Source of the DNA: Verrucomicrobiota bacterium
GTDB lineage: Bacteria > Verrucomicrobiota > Verrucomicrobiia > Opitutales > UBA2995
DNA: 7,612 bases
NCBI GenBank assembly: GCA_027297085.1
Contig: JAPUIL010000706.1
Coordinates: 1 to 7,612, forward strand
Reading direction: 5' to 3'
The translations under genes were made by a program, and so were the position numbers. The notes below the pieces were generated by a model. That model made no database searches, was not told where the DNA came from, and worked only from the letters and a program-made list of their open reading frames with translations. Below are positions 4,710 to 7,612 of the stretch, in pieces (the stretch's first letter is position 1; every line of letters starts with the position of its first letter).

Positions 4710-7325
4710 ATGAAACGACATTTTGCCAGGGGTGTGATCCTGCTCTGCTTGAGTGGGATAATGGCATCCGGACAGATTGAAGAACCACGGTTGCCAACTG
4801 TGCCGCTTGTAGAAAGTGGAAGCCTTTCTCTTGAACAGATAGCAAGCCGCCGGCTCTGGCAAAGGGAGGCTGCTGACAATGCCTTGCGATCTGGCTTGGC
4901 CTCAATTGCAGTGAGTTTGTATGACCAATTGCTCGAAGGAGCCGACCCGGAATCAGCCTTGACCCACGAAGTAGAATTGAACCGGATTTCGGCGTTTATC
5001 GCCTTGGGGCAAATGGAAACGGCTGATGGGGCCTTGGGGGAGTTTCGTGGTGTTAAAGATTCTCGTTTTGTCTTACGGCGTGCCATTGTGAGTTTCTTCC
5101 TAGGCGACCGCTCATCGGCAGAAACGATAATCCGTGGAGTCTCCGGCGAAGCTATGCAATTGGATGATTTGCCCTGGTACTATTTATTGTTGGGATTGTT
5201 TGAGCGTCGGCAGCTTGAAGACTCGGAAGAAAATGCCTATCTTAACCGAGCACGTTTGATGTCGGTTTCACCTGAGCAGCGGGCTCAAATTGACCTTATT
5301 ATATACAGAACGGTTTTGCTCGAATCCGGTAAGTTGGATGAGAATGACTTGAGACGGCTGAAATTCGTTACGGAATCAGAACTCGAGAAAGGCAACCGGG
5401 CCGGATTTCAATTTGCCAAAGAATATGTCATAGCACTTTACACACTTGGCAGGACCGGGGAGGCTGTGCTCACTCTTAAAGACACTTTGCCTCACATTCT
5501 CGAAGCAGATTATGATCTGAGGGATGAGTTTCTTCTATTACAGGGTATAATTTTGGGGCGTGAGTCTTCGGCGGGTCGAGACGCATTCAGAACCTTGCTT
5601 TCTTCAGGAGTTATCACAGACCTGCGATTGCGCGCTCTTCAAGAGTTGGTTTACTCTGCGTCGAGCTCCGATGATATTGAGAACTTCCTGTCTTTTACCA
5701 GTGGTCTCAATCAGGCGCAGCTTCCGAGGGAACTGGTTAACCAGATACTGAATAACCGGGCTCAGTTGCTTTACCGCTCGAAGGACTACGTAGCTTCGGA
5801 AGCGGAATGTGGATCGCTCTTGCAAAACGATCCAGACACCGAACTCCGTGAATCTACTCTGCGCTTGCTGGTATTGATCGCTTTTCAGCGCCAGCGGTAT
5901 CGGACGGCATCGGGCTTGTTAATCGAGCTGAGCGAATTAGTCAGCGATGCCCGGGAAAGGAATCGAATCCAATTGCTGGTTGCCGATTGTTTTTTCAAGG
6001 CAGGTGATTTTACCGATGCAGCTGAATCGTATGGTATAGCAATCCGGCAAGAAGACACGGATCGCGGTGTGCTCCTTTTCCAGTGGGTACTCTCTGAAAT
6101 TAGCGCTGGCAACTTGGAACGGGCAGAGAGTCACATGGAAGCCACTCGAGACGATACATCCATAGATCCAGTCCAGAAATGGAAGGCGCTTTGGAATCTA
6201 TTGACTGCTCTGCAACGATCCAAAAAAGCGGATAAAGCTTACGATTTATTGAATGCTTGGTTGACTCAGAATGCGAGGGAGGTGCTTCCCGTTTCTCTGT
6301 GGGTAAGACTTCTTTGGTTTCGGTGCCAGCTCTCTCTAAAAACGGGTAGCTATGAATCGACCCCAGTTTTGGCTGGCGAGGTATACGCCGCTCTGACCGA
6401 TGCAAAGGGAAAAATCGATCAGGCGCTAGGCATCAAGGTGTGGAGTCTCACCCAAATTCTTGAAGGCCAGGCCTTGGTTTTTGCCGGCCGGCAGGATGAA
6501 GGATTAGAGTTGATGGAAACGGTCCGCCGCGATTATCCCCATACCCGCGCAGCCGCACAAAGTTACCTGGCCGAAGCCCGGTACTATGCATCTGAAAACC
6601 GCATGGTCGATGCGCAGCGGAGGTTGATTGAGCTGGCAGACTCCTATTCTGCCAGCGAACTCGCACCCGTTGCGCTCTACGAAGCTGCCTTGCATGCGCT
6701 TACACGAGGGACAGAATCCACACAGCGGGAAGCCAACCTCATTCTGAATCGATTGGCGGATAACTATCCGGAGCATCCACTGGTTTTTTACGGACGTCTC
6801 AATCAAGGTAATTTGTTGCGGAGTTTTAACGATTTTGGCGGCGCGGAAGTAGTCTTCGAGCAGTTGTTACTTTCTTTTCCGCGGCACAAGGACCGGGCCA
6901 TAGTGGAAATGGCCCAAGCAGAATGCATCTTGGCGCAAACGGATACTTCACAGGCCCGCTTCGACCAAGCCATCGGCCGTTTCGAACGACTGGCTGAGCT
7001 GCCTGATTTACCGATCGATTTGCGGGTCGAGGCGAGCTGGAAGTGGGCTTTTTCTTATGAACGCCGGGATAATCCCGACCGAGTCATTCAGCTCTATTGG
7101 TTGGCGATCAATCAATTCCTAATCAATGAGGATCAATCTGAGCATTTGGGATCTACCGGGCGGTATTGGATGTCTAAAATCATCATTTCGCTGGGAGAGG
7201 CTTTGGAAGCTCAAGGAGATGTGGAGTCGGCACGACGCGTTTACTCGCTCATTCCCGATCGTGGACTACCGTTCAAAAACCTTGCGGAAGGTAAATTGAG
7301 CCGTTTGGCTCAGAAAATAGACTAA
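4710..7325 (+). CDS. Exported tetratricopeptide-repeat protein preceding an ExbB-family gene
   Basis: This 871-residue protein begins with a probable Sec signal peptide: basic MKRHFAR, a hydrophobic GVILLCLSGIMA, and a likely cleavage after ASG (21/22). No lipobox precedes C13, so it is not an obvious lipoprotein. The mature part is almost all helical hairpins. TPR-like units are clearest near 343-374, 419-447, 614-647, 652-685, 692-723, 733-763 and 817-847, with typical G/A-x-F/Y and small-residue positions such as FKAGDFTDAAESYGIAI. No transmembrane segment or enzymatic motif is visible beyond the signal, so it is probably a periplasmic protein-binding scaffold. Its stop is three bases before an ExbB/TolQ-like gene, so it likely works with that proton-driven complex, as TPR proteins do in some TonB and Tol-Pal clusters (inference). 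ATG 4710 lacks a clear Shine-Dalgarno but places the signal peptide exactly. Confidence 0.9.
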   Translation: MKRHFARGVILLCLSGIMASGQIEEPRLPTVPLVESGSLSLEQIASRRLWQREAADNALRSGLASIAVSLYDQLLEGADPESALTHEVELNRISAFIALGQMETADGALGEFRGVKDSRFVLRRAIVSFFLGDRSSAETIIRGVSGEAMQLDDLPWYYLLLGLFERRQLEDSEENAYLNRARLMSVSPEQRAQIDLIIYRTVLLESGKLDENDLRRLKFVTESELEKGNRAGFQFAKEYVIALYTLGRTGEAVLTLKDTLPHILEADYDLRDEFLLLQGIILGRESSAGRDAFRTLLSSGVITDLRLRALQELVYSASSSDDIENFLSFTSGLNQAQLPRELVNQILNNRAQLLYRSKDYVASEAECGSLLQNDPDTELRESTLRLLVLIAFQRQRYRTASGLLIELSELVSDARERNRIQLLVADCFFKAGDFTDAAESYGIAIRQEDTDRGVLLFQWVLSEISAGNLERAESHMEATRDDTSIDPVQKWKALWNLLTALQRSKKADKAYDLLNAWLTQNAREVLPVSLWVRLLWFRCQLSLKTGSYESTPVLAGEVYAALTDAKGKIDQALGIKVWSLTQILEGQALVFAGRQDEGLELMETVRRDYPHTRAAAQSYLAEARYYASENRMVDAQRRLIELADSYSASELAPVALYEAALHALTRGTESTQREANLILNRLADNYPEHPLVFYGRLNQGNLLRSFNDFGGAEVVFEQLLLSFPRHKDRAIVEMAQAECILAQTDTSQARFDQAIGRFERLAELPDLPIDLRVEASWKWAFSYERRDNPDRVIQLYWLAINQFLINEDQSEHLGSTGRYWMSKIIISLGEALEAQGDVESARRVYSLIPDRGLPFKNLAEGKLSRLAQKID

Positions 7326-7328
7326 TTT

Positions 7329-7612
7329 ATGCCTGGCTTTGATCTCAGTTTACTTGAAAAGGGAGGGCCCATTATGTGGGTGCTCCTCTTGATGAGCCTG
7401 ATCGGATTTCTGATCTTTATCGAGCGGGTGTTGTTTCTCCATCGTGGGCAAATCCGGTCTTCCGAATTTATTACCGGAATCAAAAACATCGTCCGTAAAC
7501 AACGCTTGGTTGAGGCCTTAACCCTTTGCGAAGAAACACCGGGTCCGGTGCCCAGCCTGGTCAAAGCCAGTTTGTTGCATTTTGGAGAGGATGAGGAAAA
7601 GATTCGCTACGA
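7329..7612 (+). CDS. MotA/TolQ/ExbB proton channel family protein (3' end outside window)
   Basis: The first 94 codons are present and the frame is open at the window edge. The N-terminus shows the family pattern: a short leader, then KGGPIMW (11-17), a first transmembrane helix of about residues 15-36 (VLLLMSLIGFLIFIERVLFL), and a cytoplasmic section with VEALTLCEETPGPVPSLVKASL (61-82), where EAL-x-C and TPGPV are common in ExbB/TolQ proteins. These form the pentameric inner-membrane channel that, with ExbD/TolR, converts proton flow into mechanical work on the envelope. Whether it is ExbB or TolQ cannot be decided from this part. It starts three bases after the TPR stop. ATG 7329 has no Shine-Dalgarno, while the in-frame ATG 7374 (residue 16) has GGGAGG seven bases before it; the longer form is preferred because GGP-x-MW is a family feature. 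Confidence 0.92.
   Translation, partial: MPGFDLSLLEKGGPIMWVLLLMSLIGFLIFIERVLFLHRGQIRSSEFITGIKNIVRKQRLVEALTLCEETPGPVPSLVKASLLHFGEDEEKIRY

Noticed and set aside
4533..4862. Minus-strand frame of 109 codons opposite the dUTPase end and TPR start
   Set aside because: It is a shadow of two well-supported plus-strand genes, with no family resemblance.

Overview
The window looks like ordinary chromosome from a Gram-negative bacterium. It is most likely a member of the PVC group, with Verrucomicrobiota (Opitutia-like) as the best guess. That guess rests on the style of the MurA and RuvB proteins, a short Cys-rich N-terminus of a kind I associate with that class (from memory), a secreted TPR protein placed directly before an ExbB/TolQ gene, and a base composition near 50% GC. 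No mobile element, CRISPR array, rRNA or tRNA was seen.

The layout is two divergent gene sets on either side of a gap at about 3938-4292. To the left, on the minus strand and in transcription order, are: a 281-residue Arg/Asn/Gln-rich disordered protein (3937-3092), murA (3070-1766), ruvB (1762-695, or starting at 1726) and an unrecognised protein with four N-terminal cysteines (631 to beyond base 1). The gaps are 21, 3 and 63 bases, so this is probably one operon. To the right, on the plus strand, are: an all-alpha dimeric dUTPase (probably 4293-4664), an 871-residue exported TPR protein (4710-7325) and the first 94 codons of an ExbB/TolQ/MotA-family proton channel (7329 to beyond 7612). The gaps are 45 and 3 bases.

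Functionally, the left set joins the first committed step of peptidoglycan synthesis (MurA) with the Holliday-junction motor RuvB, led by a basic disordered protein. The right set joins nucleotide-pool sanitation (dUTPase) with what looks like the start of an envelope energy-transduction cluster (periplasmic TPR protein plus ExbB; ExbD/TolR would be expected just past the right edge).

The most unusual item is the disordered protein. It has an N-R repeat tract written with varied synonymous codons, a single predicted amphipathic helix, and then two Arg-rich patches including seven arginines in a row. This order resembles the membrane-anchored, RNA-binding scaffold half of RNase E, but without a nuclease. 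A second general point is that almost none of the starts in this window has a good Shine-Dalgarno sequence, so several start choices stay open.
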